From Doris montereyensis (taxonomy: Eukaryota > Mollusca > Gastropoda > Nudibranchia > Dorididae): a stretch of DNA of 64,000 nucleotides. Both the position numbers and the translations under genes were made by a program. The notes under the pieces were generated by a model, which had not been told where the DNA came from, ran no database searches, and was given only the letters and a program-made list of their open reading frames with translations. The stretch is from assembly GCA_037039925.1 (NCBI GenBank), contig JAXRKP010001167.1, forward strand, positions 7,501 through 71,500. Reading direction: 5' to 3'. Each line of letters opens with the position of its first letter. Position 1 is the first letter of the stretch. Shown in pieces: positions 54,901 to 57,627 of the stretch.

Positions 54901-57627
54901 ATAAGAAAACAGAGAGAATTAGCTGAAGAGATAGCAAAATTCAAACTAGACAACTTCTCCAAATGGAGAGAGACCAATAAATTTTTGCCTAAAGAATAAC
55001 ATATCAAATAGCAAACACCTTTTTTCCTCATAAAGATATCCACAAATACACAAGAGTAAATGAAGACAGGTGTGAAAAATCTATTATAGACTACATAATA
55101 ATTAGCAGCTCCCTCTTTTAAAGTACATTGAATGCAAGAGTAAACAGAGGAGCTGAAATATTTAGTGATCGTCACCTAGTGATTGCCAAAAAATTAGATT
55201 ACTGACTGAAGAAAACAAACAGAAAAGGAAAGAGAAGAAAGCTACTAAACTCAAAATAGAGGAACTAAATAAACCAATAGTAAAACAGAGGTATACCAAT
55301 CTAGGACAAACAGATTTATCAGTAAAAGGCATATGGATCTGAAAGATAGCACAGTAGAAGAAAAGAAGCAAATGTATAAAGAAACACTCCTCAGTTGTAC
55401 TGAAGAGGTCTGTGGTAGGAAACAAATTAAAGGAGATAGGAAAAGAACAGCATAGTGGAATGAGAATGTCAAGACTAAGATCAAAGAAAAAGAAGGATGC
55501 CTGGAAGAAACACTTGCAAACAAAGAGACCAGAGGATAGGATAGATTACGTGAGTAAAAGAACTATTGCCAAAGAGGAAGTGAGGAAAACAAAACAGGAA
55601 CAATGGGAAGAGTTTGAACAAAGACTTCAAGAAAGCTATCAAGGAAATCAACAGCTGTTCTGGGGAGCAATGAAGAGCATGAGAAAGACCAAAGCATACC
55701 AAATACGACAAATTAAGAATGCCAAAGGAGAAATAATGAAAGAAGACAGCCAAATCATGGAAACATGGAGGAAGTATTTTCAACAATTACATTATACCTC
55801 CAGAACATAAGGAACAAGGAGTACAAATCAATTAGTAAAAGTAACAAGTAATCCAGAGCAGACAGCTGAAAATGTAGATATCTCAAAGAAGAAATCCAAA
55901 CAGCTATAAGGGAAATTAGGAAAGGCCCCAGGAGCAGATCAAGTTTATCCAGAAATGATTAAAAACCAAGGGAGAGGGGCAGACAAACTACTATGCAATA
56001 TGCCAACAAGCATAGAGGTCAAAACAGATGCCAGACGGCTGGAAAAAGGGAACGGTAATACCAACACACAAGAACGGATCAACTATGGAATGCTCAAACT
56101 ATAGAGGGATATCACAACTCAGCGTACCAGGAAAAGTGTATGCCAAGATACTGGAAATGAGACTAGGAACAGAGTAGAGGATCAGATTGAAGAACACCAG
56201 AGTAGATTTAGACCAGGAAGAAATGTACAGAGGGATATCACTACTTAGTGTACTAGGAAAAGTGTATGCCAGGATACTGGAAATGAGACTAAGGAACAGA
56301 GTAGAGGATCAGATTGAAGAATATCAGAGTCCAGGAAGAAGTGTACAAGATCACAGACTAATAATAGAAAAATTCCTTAAGAGAATCATTGACCTGCACC
56401 TGTATTTTATTGACTTAGAAATGGCATTTGACACTGAACTATTGATCTACGGCATTCCTTAAAAGAACACAACGTAGAACAAAATCTAATAGAAGCCATT
56501 GAAAGTGTTTGCAACAAATCAAACTGTGCAGTAAGAGTAGCTGGAAATATATCTGAAGAATTTGATGCAGATATAGTCCTCTTTTGTTTATTACATTGAT
56601 GGATTCAGTCACAAAGGCATCTTCAAAAATGAAGAAAATGAAAGTAGGTATGTGGAAGCTCAAACCAGTAAATATCTCAATGCTTTCATTTGCTGACGAT
56701 TTAATTCTCTTTGGAAAATCAGAAAGTAAAAGTAAGCTTCAGTCTAATATCAACATGATGAATAATGAACTGAATAAAAGAGGAATGAGAGTAAATGCAA
56801 AGAAAACCAAAATAATGCTAGTAACTAGGGAAGCTAAAACACAAAATCTTAATTTGGCCAGGGGAAATTTAGAACAAGTTCAAAGCTATAATTACATAGG
56901 AGTAATGATTAATTCAGAGGGAAAACTAAGAGAAGAAATCAGCCAGAGAATCAAAAGGCAAGCATAAAGCAAATAAAGGGCAGCCTGGAGAAAGATCATT
57001 TCAGGCATCTGAACCCGTACACTGATAGGTAGAATGGGAACTGATAAAGAAAGAAAGAATTTCAACAGACATGCGCCTAGTCATCAAGTAGTGAAATTAC
57101 CATAAATTACTGGGCCCACAGTAAAATCTTGTATGGCAACTTTGAATAATCGCAACAATTTTGCCACTCCTGTAGTGTTGCGATTAACCAGAGTTGATTG
57201 TATGTCCTTTACCTTTAAAAAGTCAGTATCATTATCAAGGTGTCAGGTATCACACAAAATATATTCATAAGAATGAAAAGCAAAATAGTAAAAAATGCTG
57301 TACTCAAAGTGAAAAGTTGGTATGTTTGTCAACTTAACGGAGGTTTACCTGTGACTTTTGCACGGTACCAGTTGCCATCGTCTGTGAATTTGGCAGCACA
57401 AAGACTCCCTAATTTGACATTGGGCAAAACTTTAGACTTTGGTGCCAAGTGGGTGTAGCGATCTTGTAGGGCATCCATAATATCTTCAAGGACGCTGGAA
57501 TGACTGTCCAAATGGACAAAAAAATGCTCTGGATCTTTCACATGAGTTGTGTAAACATACTCCATTGCACCTTTAGAGATGTAATCTTTAGGAAACTCCT
57601 GCATTGTGATATATCTTTTGTCTATTC
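3819..57627 (-). CDS. Giant multi-Tudor domain protein (locus span, 19 exons found, 5' end missing)
   Basis: Nineteen minus-strand coding exons can be joined from 57,627 to the stop at 3,821-3,819, giving about 3,800 codons. At least 13 extended Tudor domains are visible, each with the order FWVQL-like strand, GxxCAAxFxEDxxWYRA and VDYGN, then a nuclease-like half ending FExLVxDK. In known relatives (TDRD1, TDRD6, TDRD15, RNF17, Drosophila Tudor) such domains bind symmetrically dimethylated arginine of Piwi proteins in germ granules. The number of domains exceeds the 8 to 11 usual for the largest relatives. No RING or MYND domain is seen, but the N-terminus lies outside what I could find. Exon borders are GT-AG with mainly phase 1 introns. 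About 23 one-base indels break the frame. Orthology to one TDRD member is not decided. Confidence 0.9.
4455..4572. repeat. Dispersed repeat R2, copy 1
   Basis: Shares GAAATTTAYCCTG, ACATGTGGTGATCTTAAGG, GAATTAAGAGG and GCAAGATGAAAAATA with copies at 16.29, 18.77 and 39.96 kb, all in the same orientation. It lies 157 bp upstream (gene sense) of exon e19. No terminal repeats or coding sequence are seen, so its class is open. Confidence 0.6.
5027..5073 (-). CDS. Exon e18: 47 nt exon
   Basis: Acceptor TTTTACTTGCAG and donor GATGAT|GTAAGC; enters in phase 1 and leaves in phase 0. It encodes [15 protein letters not shown]. The acidic composition and the clean join to e19 (HADD then [11 protein letters not shown]) support it, but an exon this short is called from splice signals alone. 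Confidence 0.55.
5940..7150 (+). mobile_element. CR1/L2-like LINE, 3' fragment
   Basis: Plus-strand translation gives [16 protein letters not shown], then [22 protein letters not shown] (the YADD box as YTDD), [11 protein letters not shown] and, after a shift, [11 protein letters not shown], the usual order in a reverse transcriptase of this group. Several frame breaks are present, so it is dead. The 3' end carries AATAAAGATGATTGAATTGAATTGA, i.e. a short ATTGA repeat tail typical of L2/CR1 ends. It sits in the intron between e18 and e17, antisense to the gene. Confidence 0.8.
7151..7984. other. Intronic sequence between LINE and exon e17
   Basis: Moderately AT-rich with small unconnected open frames on both strands. 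No splice-supported exon or repeat copy was recognised here. Confidence 0.4.
7997..9944 (-). CDS. Exon e17: long Ser/Thr/Asp-rich tail exon
   Basis: The acceptor GTTGATTAG above 9,944 joins e16 in phase 1. The exon encodes about 650 low-complexity, mostly acidic residues. Landmarks are [111 protein letters not shown], and a repetitive S/T/D stretch between about 8,950 and 8,700. The frame is broken about eight times by single bases (near 9,924, 9,800, 9,676, 9,343, 9,167, 9,095, 8,957 and 8,249). The 3' border is uncertain: GGGG|GTGTAA at 7,996 fits the next exon's phase, while AAG|GTAAAG at 7,985 is the stronger donor. Confidence 0.65.
9945..11748. other. Intron e16-e17 with repeat R5
   Basis: No coding sequence seen. 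The part at about 11,085-11,230 is related to 39,490-39,640: both contain TATATTCCAGAAAA, a GAATTAACCC block and a downstream TGCAGAT. The 10.4-10.9 kb part resembles nothing else in the window. Confidence 0.45.
11749..12358 (-). CDS. Exon e16: disordered acidic region
   Basis: Acceptor CCTTCATTCAG and donor GACACAG|GTAGAT; phase 1 at both ends. It encodes about 203 residues rich in S, D, E, N and A, for example [51 protein letters not shown] and [15 protein letters not shown]. The frame changes once at the A run 12,079-12,083, joining FPDSNFPDF to SDDLSSML. No domain is recognised; it looks like an intrinsically disordered tail segment. Confidence 0.7.
12359..13671. other. Intron e15-e16, proximal part
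   Basis: It holds two copies of a short segment reading CTAACTRCCGGCT at about 12,672 and 12,732, each preceded by an A/T-rich AAACAAGCAT block. It also holds the CA microsatellite. Otherwise no feature. Confidence 0.4.
12885..12945. repeat. CA/CG microsatellite
   Basis: About 18 CA units followed by ATGCGCGCGCACTCACACACAC. Alternating purine-pyrimidine sequence over about 55 bp could adopt Z-DNA. Open frames across it are not genes. Confidence 0.95.
13672..13866. mobile_element. MITE-like element with CCAAGATGG ends
   Basis: The left end reads AAATCCAAGATGGCCACCATG. The right end read in reverse is GAATTCCAAGATGGTGGACG. They form an imperfect terminal inverted repeat of about 18 bp around 195 bp of A/T-rich sequence. 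No transposase is encoded. The end motif matches the CCATCTTGG seen in the element at 53.7 kb. Confidence 0.5.
13867..16146. other. Intron e15-e16, distal part
   Basis: Several 60 to 90 codon open frames exist, but none has splice support or a motif. Nothing further can be supported. Confidence 0.35.
16147..16210 (-). CDS. Exon e15: 64 nt acidic linker exon
   Basis: The acceptor CATCATTTACAG follows a CAT repeat; the donor is GTGAAG|GTAAGA; phase 1 at both ends. It encodes [12 protein letters not shown], then after a one-base break in the T run at 16,173-16,177 (one T too many) NDLDEKESE. The sequence is charged and lacks a domain. The phases fit both neighbours only when the indel is allowed for. 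Confidence 0.6.
16285..16412. repeat. Dispersed repeat R2, copy 2
   Basis: Best preserved copy: GAAATTTACCTGTCCACCATG, TGTGGTGATCTCAGGGTGAA, then TTAAGAGGAAACAACAAGACG and ACTTACCAGCAGCACTTGCC. Read on the gene strand it contains GGACAG|GTAAAT and CTGCTG|GTAAGT, both good 5' splice-site matches. It ends 75 bp upstream (gene sense) of exon e15. Confidence 0.65.
16412..17036. repeat. Minisatellite, about 52 bp unit, 12 copies
   Basis: The unit reads GAAAGGAAAATAAAAGTGTA, AGACGCATGTGATATTCAGA, AAGCAAGAGGGA. Copies differ by small deletions, mainly loss of AGACGC, and by one-base differences in GGG/GG and AAAA runs. It lies in the intron between e14 and e15. Confidence 0.95.
17037..17769. other. 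Intronic sequence, no recognised feature
   Basis: Open frames of 60 to 80 codons occur on both strands without motif or splice support. Confidence 0.35.
17770..18300 (-). mobile_element. RTE-like LINE, 3' terminal fragment
   Basis: Minus-strand frames read [15 protein letters not shown], then RKILRIQW, a frame with [20 protein letters not shown] and [15 protein letters not shown]. These are the standard C-terminal motifs of RTE-type reverse transcriptase ORFs. The 3' end is a short ATG repeat (AATGATGATGAC in minus sense), typical of RTE tails. Frames are broken. At 18,250-18,310 the phrase ACCACACCCTATTACTGCAA is directly repeated. Confidence 0.75.
18765..18885. repeat. Dispersed repeat R2, copy 3
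   Basis: Shares GTTAAGAGGAAGCAGCAAGA, GAAAGGAAAAGAAGTAG and the ending GACCACTGACC followed by TTGTGATCTCGGGTG. It is diverged and rearranged relative to the copy at 16.3 kb. It lies 100 bp past the donor of exon e14. Confidence 0.5.
18986..19061 (-). CDS. Exon e14: 76 nt linker exon
   Basis: Acceptor CCCTGATAG in phase 0 and donor CTAG|GTAAAT in phase 1. It encodes [20 protein letters not shown] followed by MLSEL. Both junction phases fit and the peptide continues naturally from the VDNGFAE end of the previous exon. Its call rests on splice sites and frame; no domain is contained in it. Confidence 0.65.
19268..19470. repeat. Dispersed repeat R1, copy 1 (partial)
   Basis: Shares CACAACTAAGGTAATCTCAGG, TTGCCCAGACTGTCCTGTAA, ACAGCCAA and a following GTGATCTGCAC with copies at 34.07 and 52.72 kb, in the same orientation. 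The 3' part present in the other copies is replaced by unrelated sequence. Confidence 0.65.
19680..19800. repeat. Purine-only minisatellite, 14 to 17 bp unit
   Basis: Eight tandem copies of GAGAGAGCAAGAAGG with one- or two-base length changes. One strand is almost pure purine, so it could form triplex or H-DNA. It starts 45 bp beyond the donor of exon e13. Confidence 0.93.
19846..19984 (-). CDS. Exon e13: SN-like half of Tudor domain 13
   Basis: Acceptor ATTGTTTCAG in phase 1 and donor GCTGAG|GTGAGT in phase 0. It encodes [20 protein letters not shown] and [14 protein letters not shown]. One missing base in the AAA at 19,867-19,869 (plus strand) turns the expected VDNGFAE ending into another frame. 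With it, the exon joins e14 as [14 protein letters not shown] short-unit minisatellite lies 45 bp beyond the donor. Confidence 0.78.
20145..20690. repeat. Dispersed repeat R3, copy 1
   Basis: About 540 bp homologous to 58,585-59,050 in the same orientation. Shared phrases include TATATTTAGGGT, TTGAGTTCATAGTT, TTTCCCATTCAACACACTTC, AATCCTAGCTTCACCC and TGCAAATGGC. No coding sequence is seen. Unlike the other copy, this one lacks clear terminal inverted repeats. Confidence 0.75.
20712..21839. mobile_element. Non-autonomous DNA transposon with 12-13 bp TIR
   Basis: The left end AGGGTGTCCAGG (20,713-20,724) is the exact reverse complement of CCTGGACACCCT (21,827-21,838). Outside them, AGCTT occurs on both sides and is a likely target duplication. 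The 1.13 kb body has a 61-codon plus frame (21,358-21,543) with a basic, coiled-coil-like end ([20 protein letters not shown], then ERELE). This could be the C-terminus of a lost transposase or host-derived exon. The superfamily is not determined. Confidence 0.65.
22182..22347 (-). CDS. Exon e12: second part of Tudor domain 13
   Basis: Acceptor CAATGCTTACAG in phase 0 and donor TTTACTG|GTAAGT in phase 1. It encodes [19 protein letters not shown], then [20 protein letters not shown] and [11 protein letters not shown]. The position of VDYGN is occupied by VDCGWD, so the aromatic and asparagine residues of the ligand site are changed. The following PxQAxPCxLAGI stretch is standard for the family. 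This copy probably keeps the fold but may not bind dimethyl-arginine. Confidence 0.82.
22635..22656. repeat. Poly-G tract
   Basis: A run of about 14 G in the plus strand inside the intron between e11 and e12. Such runs are prone to length error. A matching C run of about 17 occurs at 54,247-54,263 inside the related repeat R4. Confidence 0.9.
22840..23420. repeat. Dispersed repeat R4, copy 1
   Basis: Related to 54,130-54,600 in the same orientation. Shared phrases are GACGTCAAAATGAC, TGCCATCTTCTCA, GGTAATTKACG, TTTTTCCCTATCCTC or a close form, and TTTGTAGATAAAT followed by TTCTACC and AATATGCAAA. No coding sequence is recognised. Confidence 0.65.
23551..23811 (-). CDS. Exon e11: start of degenerate Tudor domain 13
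   Basis: Acceptor TTCTTCTACAG joins e10 in phase 2; donor ATATG|GTATGT leaves in phase 0. It reads [17 protein letters not shown], then after a one-base break (A run at 23,733-23,735) [17 protein letters not shown], and ends [24 protein letters not shown] is present but the acidic pair before it is lost. The intron on its 5' side (5.3 kb) carries LINE family A copy 1. Confidence 0.8.
23812..25811. other. Intron e10-e11 upstream of the LINE
   Basis: No exon, RNA gene or copy of the repeats listed here was recognised. Open frames of 70 to 105 codons near 24.2-24.9 kb lack motifs and splice support. Confidence 0.35.
25812..28450 (-). mobile_element. LINE family A, copy 1 (endonuclease plus reverse transcriptase, internally deleted)
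   Basis: Minus-strand frames give an APE-type endonuclease ([14 protein letters not shown], then [20 protein letters not shown] and SDHHLVIAK), a linker, and a reverse transcriptase start ([59 protein letters not shown]). After [10 protein letters not shown] the sequence jumps to the C-terminal [12 protein letters not shown] and [16 protein letters not shown], so the F/YADD catalytic block is deleted. The 3' end is a GAAA repeat (CTTTCTTTCTTTC at 25,812-25,832). The 5' end at 28.2-28.45 kb has two about 55 bp subrepeats (GTTAACTCCCTTAGCCTT, GGTCAGYCAAGA). The clade is not fixed; RTE-like is possible. Same orientation as the host gene. Confidence 0.85.
28451..29082. other. Intronic sequence between LINE and exon e10
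   Basis: TG-rich stretches (GTGTGTACGTG and similar) but no gene or repeat copy recognised. Confidence 0.35.
29083..29877 (-). CDS. Exon e10: Tudor domain 12
   Basis: Acceptor TATTTTCACAG and donor TACAA|GTAAGT; phase 2 at both ends and open throughout (264 codons). It holds a complete extended Tudor domain: [37 protein letters not shown] (YYR for WYR), [10 protein letters not shown], then [13 protein letters not shown] and an SN-like half ([14 protein letters not shown] to [10 protein letters not shown]). The C-terminal 60 residues are a linker rich in M, S, T, D and N. This is the cleanest Tudor exon in the window. Confidence 0.92.
30270..30903 (+). mobile_element. LINE family A, 5' end fragment (copy 3)
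   Basis: Four degenerate subrepeats of the 5' region (GAGTTAACCCTGACAGAAAA, with CTTGCAGGCCGGTCTTGGTT-like parts) are followed by GGCCTCAAGGTGGCAGTCCC, ACCATCTACCTAGGGTACAG and the first part of the endonuclease region up to TTATGGACCAAACC. The same order occurs in the copies at 25.8-28.45 and 54.6-57.06 kb. It is truncated on its 3' side, where the RTE copy begins. Confidence 0.75.
30915..33210 (+). mobile_element. RTE-like LINE, copy 1, broken and interrupted
   Basis: The plus strand reads GTWNVR-type start, then [73 protein letters not shown] and ENQIDHICI: an APE-type endonuclease of the RTE group (sequences often annotated as craniofacial development protein 2-like). It is interrupted at about 31,955 and resumes at about 32,930 with [20 protein letters not shown] and [11 protein letters not shown]. 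Frames are broken and most of the reverse transcriptase is absent. Confidence 0.8.
31953..32928. mobile_element. TIR DNA transposon nested in the RTE copy
   Basis: The left end CTTGTTCACACCAAACGAGT, CTTCTAACAACATCGTTCTAAC, is matched in reverse at 32,876-32,925 (GTTAGAACGATGTTGTTAGAA, then CTCCTCTGGTGTAAATACACTG). The inner 21 bp are identical. The start is of the GGCYTGTTCACACC kind seen in PIF/Harbinger relatives, which is only a hint. The body of about 970 bp encodes no recognisable transposase. Confidence 0.7.
33211..33793. other. Intronic sequence with a short R1 fragment
   Basis: The part near 33,225-33,285 (GAGGCTGATATCTTGCCTCT, then GGACCACCAA) matches the 3' end of R1 (GAGATGCCGACATCTTTCCT, CTGGACTACCAA at 34.3 kb). 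The remainder includes a GA-rich stretch (33,420-33,510) and no gene. Confidence 0.45.
33794..33920 (-). CDS. Exon e9: linker exon
   Basis: Acceptor TTCTTACCAG and donor ATAAG|GTATTT. The 127 nt exon enters in phase 1 and leaves in phase 2. It encodes [20 protein letters not shown] followed by an acidic linker rich in S, E, D and T. The start looks like the last strand of an SN-like half (compare LVxxGFAE in other units). The phase fits the next exon exactly but not the previous one. No known domain is complete within it. Confidence 0.65.
34070..34345. repeat. Dispersed repeat R1, copy 2
   Basis: Shares with 52,720-53,060 the order CACAACTAAAGTAACCTCAGG, TTGCCCAGACTGCCCTGTAA, ACAGCCAAGGGATCCTTAAC, a GGGACTAGGTGTCGAATCTG-like part, and the end GGTTGAGATGCCGACATCTT, TCCTCTGGACTACCAA. 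It is about 275 bp long, with no coding content. A SINE or MITE is possible. Its class is not settled. Confidence 0.7.
34500..37815 (+). mobile_element. RTE-like LINE, copy 2, broken and interrupted
   Basis: Plus-strand frames read [65 protein letters not shown] (GDLNAK degraded) and QNQIDHLCI. After an insertion they continue with [52 protein letters not shown] and [18 protein letters not shown]. It ends abruptly at about 37,815, before the catalytic YADD block. Many frame breaks show it is dead. The insertion at about 35,797-36,812 is listed separately. Confidence 0.8.
35797..36812. mobile_element. Unclassified insertion inside RTE copy 2, with X-box-like end
   Basis: RTE coding sequence stops after [10 protein letters not shown] and resumes with RFNT at about 36,813, so roughly 1 kb has been inserted. 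Near its right end it carries GTTTCCATGGCAAC (36,772-36,785), the reverse of the GTTGCCATGGAAAC found at 51,410 and (as GTTGCCATAGAAAC) 53,695. No transposase is encoded and terminal repeats are too weak to define the ends. Confidence 0.45.
37990..39500. repeat. Degenerate long tandem repeat, about 3 shrinking units
   Basis: Three successive blocks share the same order of phrases: AGAGCAAGAGAT...ATGACTTCAACTTTAC (38,028 and 38,778), ATTGATCTAGAAAC...AAGAAAATGTGAGCAAA (38,315 and 38,973; eroded at 39,258), and AGTAAGAAAACAATTTTA (38,685 and 39,122). Each block is shorter than the one before through many small deletions. No coding function is seen. Confidence 0.6.
39749..39933 (-). CDS. Exon e8: second part of Tudor domain 11
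   Basis: The acceptor TCAAACAG joins e7 in phase 0 to give [17 protein letters not shown]. The canonical YVDYGN is YVDHGN, so the cage tyrosine is a histidine. It continues through [20 protein letters not shown] and [15 protein letters not shown] to a donor AA|GTGAGT at 39,748 (phase 2). The SN-like half breaks off here. The next recognised exon needs phase 1, so a short exon in the 34-39.7 kb intron is probably missing, or the AAAA before the donor has a wrong length. A copy of the R2 repeat ends only 30 bp upstream of the acceptor. Confidence 0.82.
39962..40090. repeat. Dispersed repeat R2, copy 4
   Basis: Shares TTGAAATTTACCTTGTCCAC, CATTGAAGTGATTTCAG, GAAAGGAAAGAAGTAGAAGC and TACCAGTAGCACCCGCTAAG with the copy at 16.29 kb. 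It begins 29 bp upstream (gene sense) of the acceptor of exon e8. On the gene strand it again carries GGACAAG|GTAAAT. Confidence 0.6.
40504..40817 (-). CDS. Exon e7: first part of Tudor domain 11
   Basis: Acceptor CATTCTCAG and donor ATACAG|GTCAGT; enters in phase 1 and leaves in phase 0, with no frame break. It encodes a linker ([20 protein letters not shown]) and the start of a Tudor domain: [19 protein letters not shown], then [21 protein letters not shown] is replaced by LTA, but ED and WYR are kept. The VDYGN half is in the next exon, so this domain is split by an intron just before the strand carrying the aromatic residue. Confidence 0.87.
40920..41470. repeat. Satellite array, about 43 to 50 bp unit, 11 or more copies
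   Basis: The unit reads TTTTGCTGTCTAACATATTG, AATGGGACTAAAAATATTTC, TGA or the longer TTCCTATCATA form. Left copies are the short form and right copies the long form, so the array has two sub-blocks. It continues for one unit beyond the piggyBac-type MITE (41,945-41,995). It lies in the intron between e6 and e7. Confidence 0.93.
41468..41941. mobile_element. piggyBac-type MITE at TTAA
   Basis: The element is flanked by TTAA at 41,468-41,471 and 41,938-41,941. Its ends are CTCTATGAGCCCTG and, in reverse, CCCTATGAGCCCTG, matching at 13 of 14 positions. TTAA target sites with short CCYTATGAGCC-like ends are characteristic of piggyBac elements. A minus-strand frame of 61 codons ([20 protein letters not shown]) is present but no transposase domain is recognised. 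The satellite array flanks it on both sides. Confidence 0.75.
42066..42601 (-). CDS. Exon e6: Tudor domain 10 (duplicated exon, copy A)
   Basis: The donor is GGAGCAG|GTATTC at 42,065 and the acceptor CTTGTGTCAG lies just above 42,601, phase 1 at both ends. It encodes [45 protein letters not shown] and the SN-like half to KAVTDILGL, open for about 190 codons. Directly after the acceptor the frame meets TGA. One extra A in the AAA at 42,597-42,599 (minus-strand sense) removes it and gives [13 protein letters not shown]. The paralogous exon e5 is 760 bp upstream. Confidence 0.88.
42602..43358. other. Intron between duplicated Tudor exons
   Basis: A 757 bp intron between copies e5 and e6. It does not resemble the introns on the outer sides, so the exon duplication left little flanking homology. 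No repeat recognised. Confidence 0.5.
43359..43912 (-). CDS. Exon e5: Tudor domain 9 (duplicated exon, copy B)
   Basis: Acceptor AACACAG|TAGCTG and donor TTGTCAG|GTGAGT, phase 1 at both ends. The exon encodes one complete Tudor unit: [37 protein letters not shown], then after a break [15 protein letters not shown] and the SN-like half ending [10 protein letters not shown]. One C is missing at 43,689 (CC here, CCC at the same place in e6), which shifts the frame. The core is nearly identical to e6 while the flanking introns are not alike. Confidence 0.88.
43913..44619. other. Intron between e4 and e5
   Basis: AT-rich, including TATATATATA near 44,090. No exon or repeat copy recognised. Confidence 0.45.
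44620..49184 (-). CDS. Exon e4: large exon with Tudor domains 2 to 8 and a Gly-rich spacer
   Basis: This 4.56 kb exon runs from acceptor CCCTTTTCAG (above 49,184) to donor TCATCAG|GTGAGG (44,619), leaving in phase 1. Seven Tudor domains can be read in order. Their cores are near 48.9 ([15 protein letters not shown]), 48.3 ([14 protein letters not shown]), 47.7 ([13 protein letters not shown]), 47.15 ([14 protein letters not shown]), 46.25 ([14 protein letters not shown]), 45.5 ([14 protein letters not shown]) and 45.0 kb (DEKWYRA, HIDFGH). Between the fifth and sixth, at about 46.80-46.48 kb, lies a Gly/Arg/Ser-rich spacer ([17 protein letters not shown], then six Ser). One-base frame breaks occur near 49,056, 48,976, 48,808, 48,430, 47,672, 46,807, 46,367 and 46,236. 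Between them the frame stays open for up to 571 codons. Confidence 0.9.
49440..50545 (-). mobile_element. CR1-like LINE, 3' fragment
   Basis: A continuous minus frame (50,541-49,696) holds the C-terminal half of a reverse transcriptase: [14 protein letters not shown] (YADD as CADD), [60 protein letters not shown] and [17 protein letters not shown]. This order is typical of the CR1/Rex/L2 group. The 3' end has an ATT repeat (AATAATAATAAT at about 49,440-49,462, plus strand). The frame is open for 281 codons, so this copy is younger than the others. Confidence 0.85.
51385..51810. repeat. Dispersed element R6, copy 1 (X-box-like motif)
   Basis: Contains TTTAGTTGCCATGGAAAC, CACCATCTTGAATTT and, 300 bp on, CATCTGTATGCCAAATTCCA. 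The segment at 53,640-54,080 has the same order with TGGTTGCCATAGAAAC, GCCGCCATCTTGGATTTT and CATGTGTGCCAAATATAA. It is strongly diverged, with no coding content. Confidence 0.5.
52421..52662 (-). CDS. Exon e3: nuclease-like half of Tudor domain 1
   Basis: The acceptor GTTGAAG at 52,664-52,663 joins e2 in phase 2 to give [20 protein letters not shown], then FEDLVIDKK, the usual start of the SN-like half. The frame breaks in a run of six G (plus strand 52,617-52,622). Five would restore [13 protein letters not shown]. The exon ends at a strong donor AAG|GTATGT (52,421) in phase 0. The next exon needs phase 1, which fits an alternative donor at GATG|GTGATA about 15 nt upstream or an unseen exon. 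Confidence 0.75.
52720..53060. repeat. Dispersed repeat R1, copy 3
   Basis: Best parallel to the copy at 34.07 kb: CCATATCCACATATAAGATG, ATCTTGAGGTTTATGGTAGG, TGACCTGTAAACAGCCAAGC, CTCTGGTGGGATCAGGCGTC, and the end GGTCGAGATGCAGACGTCTT, ACCTCCTCCAGACAA. It lies in the intron between e2 and e3. No coding content. Confidence 0.65.
53342..53465 (-). CDS. Exon e2: second half of Tudor core 1
   Basis: The acceptor TTCTTCACAG precedes 53,465. Joined in phase 1 to e1 it reads [19 protein letters not shown], the exact continuation of the Tudor barrel, with FVDFGN in place of FVDYGN. It then runs through [13 protein letters not shown] to a donor TACAG|GTACAA at 53,341. The intron to e1 is 3.9 kb and contains LINE family A copy 2 in the opposite orientation. 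The exon leaves in phase 2. Confidence 0.85.
53640..54085. repeat. Dispersed element R6, copy 2 (X-box-like and YY1-like motifs)
   Basis: Carries GTTGCCATAGAAAC (53,695-53,708) directly followed by GGCCGCCATCTTGGATTTT, the latter a match to the YY1 consensus. The far end has CATGTGTGCCAAATATAATA followed by an ATCGTTTGG block. It is related to 51,385-51,810 and to the insertion at 35.8-36.8 kb. Confidence 0.5.
54130..54600. repeat. Dispersed repeat R4, copy 2
   Basis: Matches 22,840-23,420: GACGTCAAAATGACAAG, TGCCATCTTCTCAGTCAG, GGGTAATTTACGTCAACATA, CTTGTAGATAAATGATCG, TTCTACCCGAATATGCAAAG. It contains a run of about 17 C (54,247-54,263) where the other copy has unrelated sequence. LINE family A copy 2 begins directly after it. 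Confidence 0.65.
54630..57063 (+). mobile_element. LINE family A, copy 2 (reverse transcriptase with FADD, 3' part deleted)
   Basis: The 5' subrepeats (GACAGAAAATAACAACCTGT) and GGCCTCAAGGCGGCAGTCCC, CATCATCTACCTAGGGTACA match copies 1 and 3. Broken plus frames follow: [68 protein letters not shown], then [19 protein letters not shown] and [15 protein letters not shown]. After [11 protein letters not shown] it skips to the AAWRK tail, so the LRWFGHV segment is missing. A part near 56.1-56.3 kb is duplicated (GGGATATCAC...AGGAAAAGTGTATGCCA twice). The 3' end is AACTGATAAAGAAAGAAAGAA. Confidence 0.85.
57349..57627 (-). CDS. Exon e1: first half of Tudor domain 1
   Basis: The acceptor is CTCCTCCTCAG just above 57,627 and the donor is CACAG|GTAAAC at 57,348. 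The 279 nt exon is phase 1 at both ends. It encodes the N-terminal flank of an extended Tudor domain ([21 protein letters not shown]) followed by [20 protein letters not shown]. The WYRA motif and the acidic residues before it are the hallmark of the family. Because the exon opens in mid-codon it cannot be the first coding exon. No upstream partner with a phase 1 donor was recognised between 57.6 and 64 kb. Confidence 0.85.
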
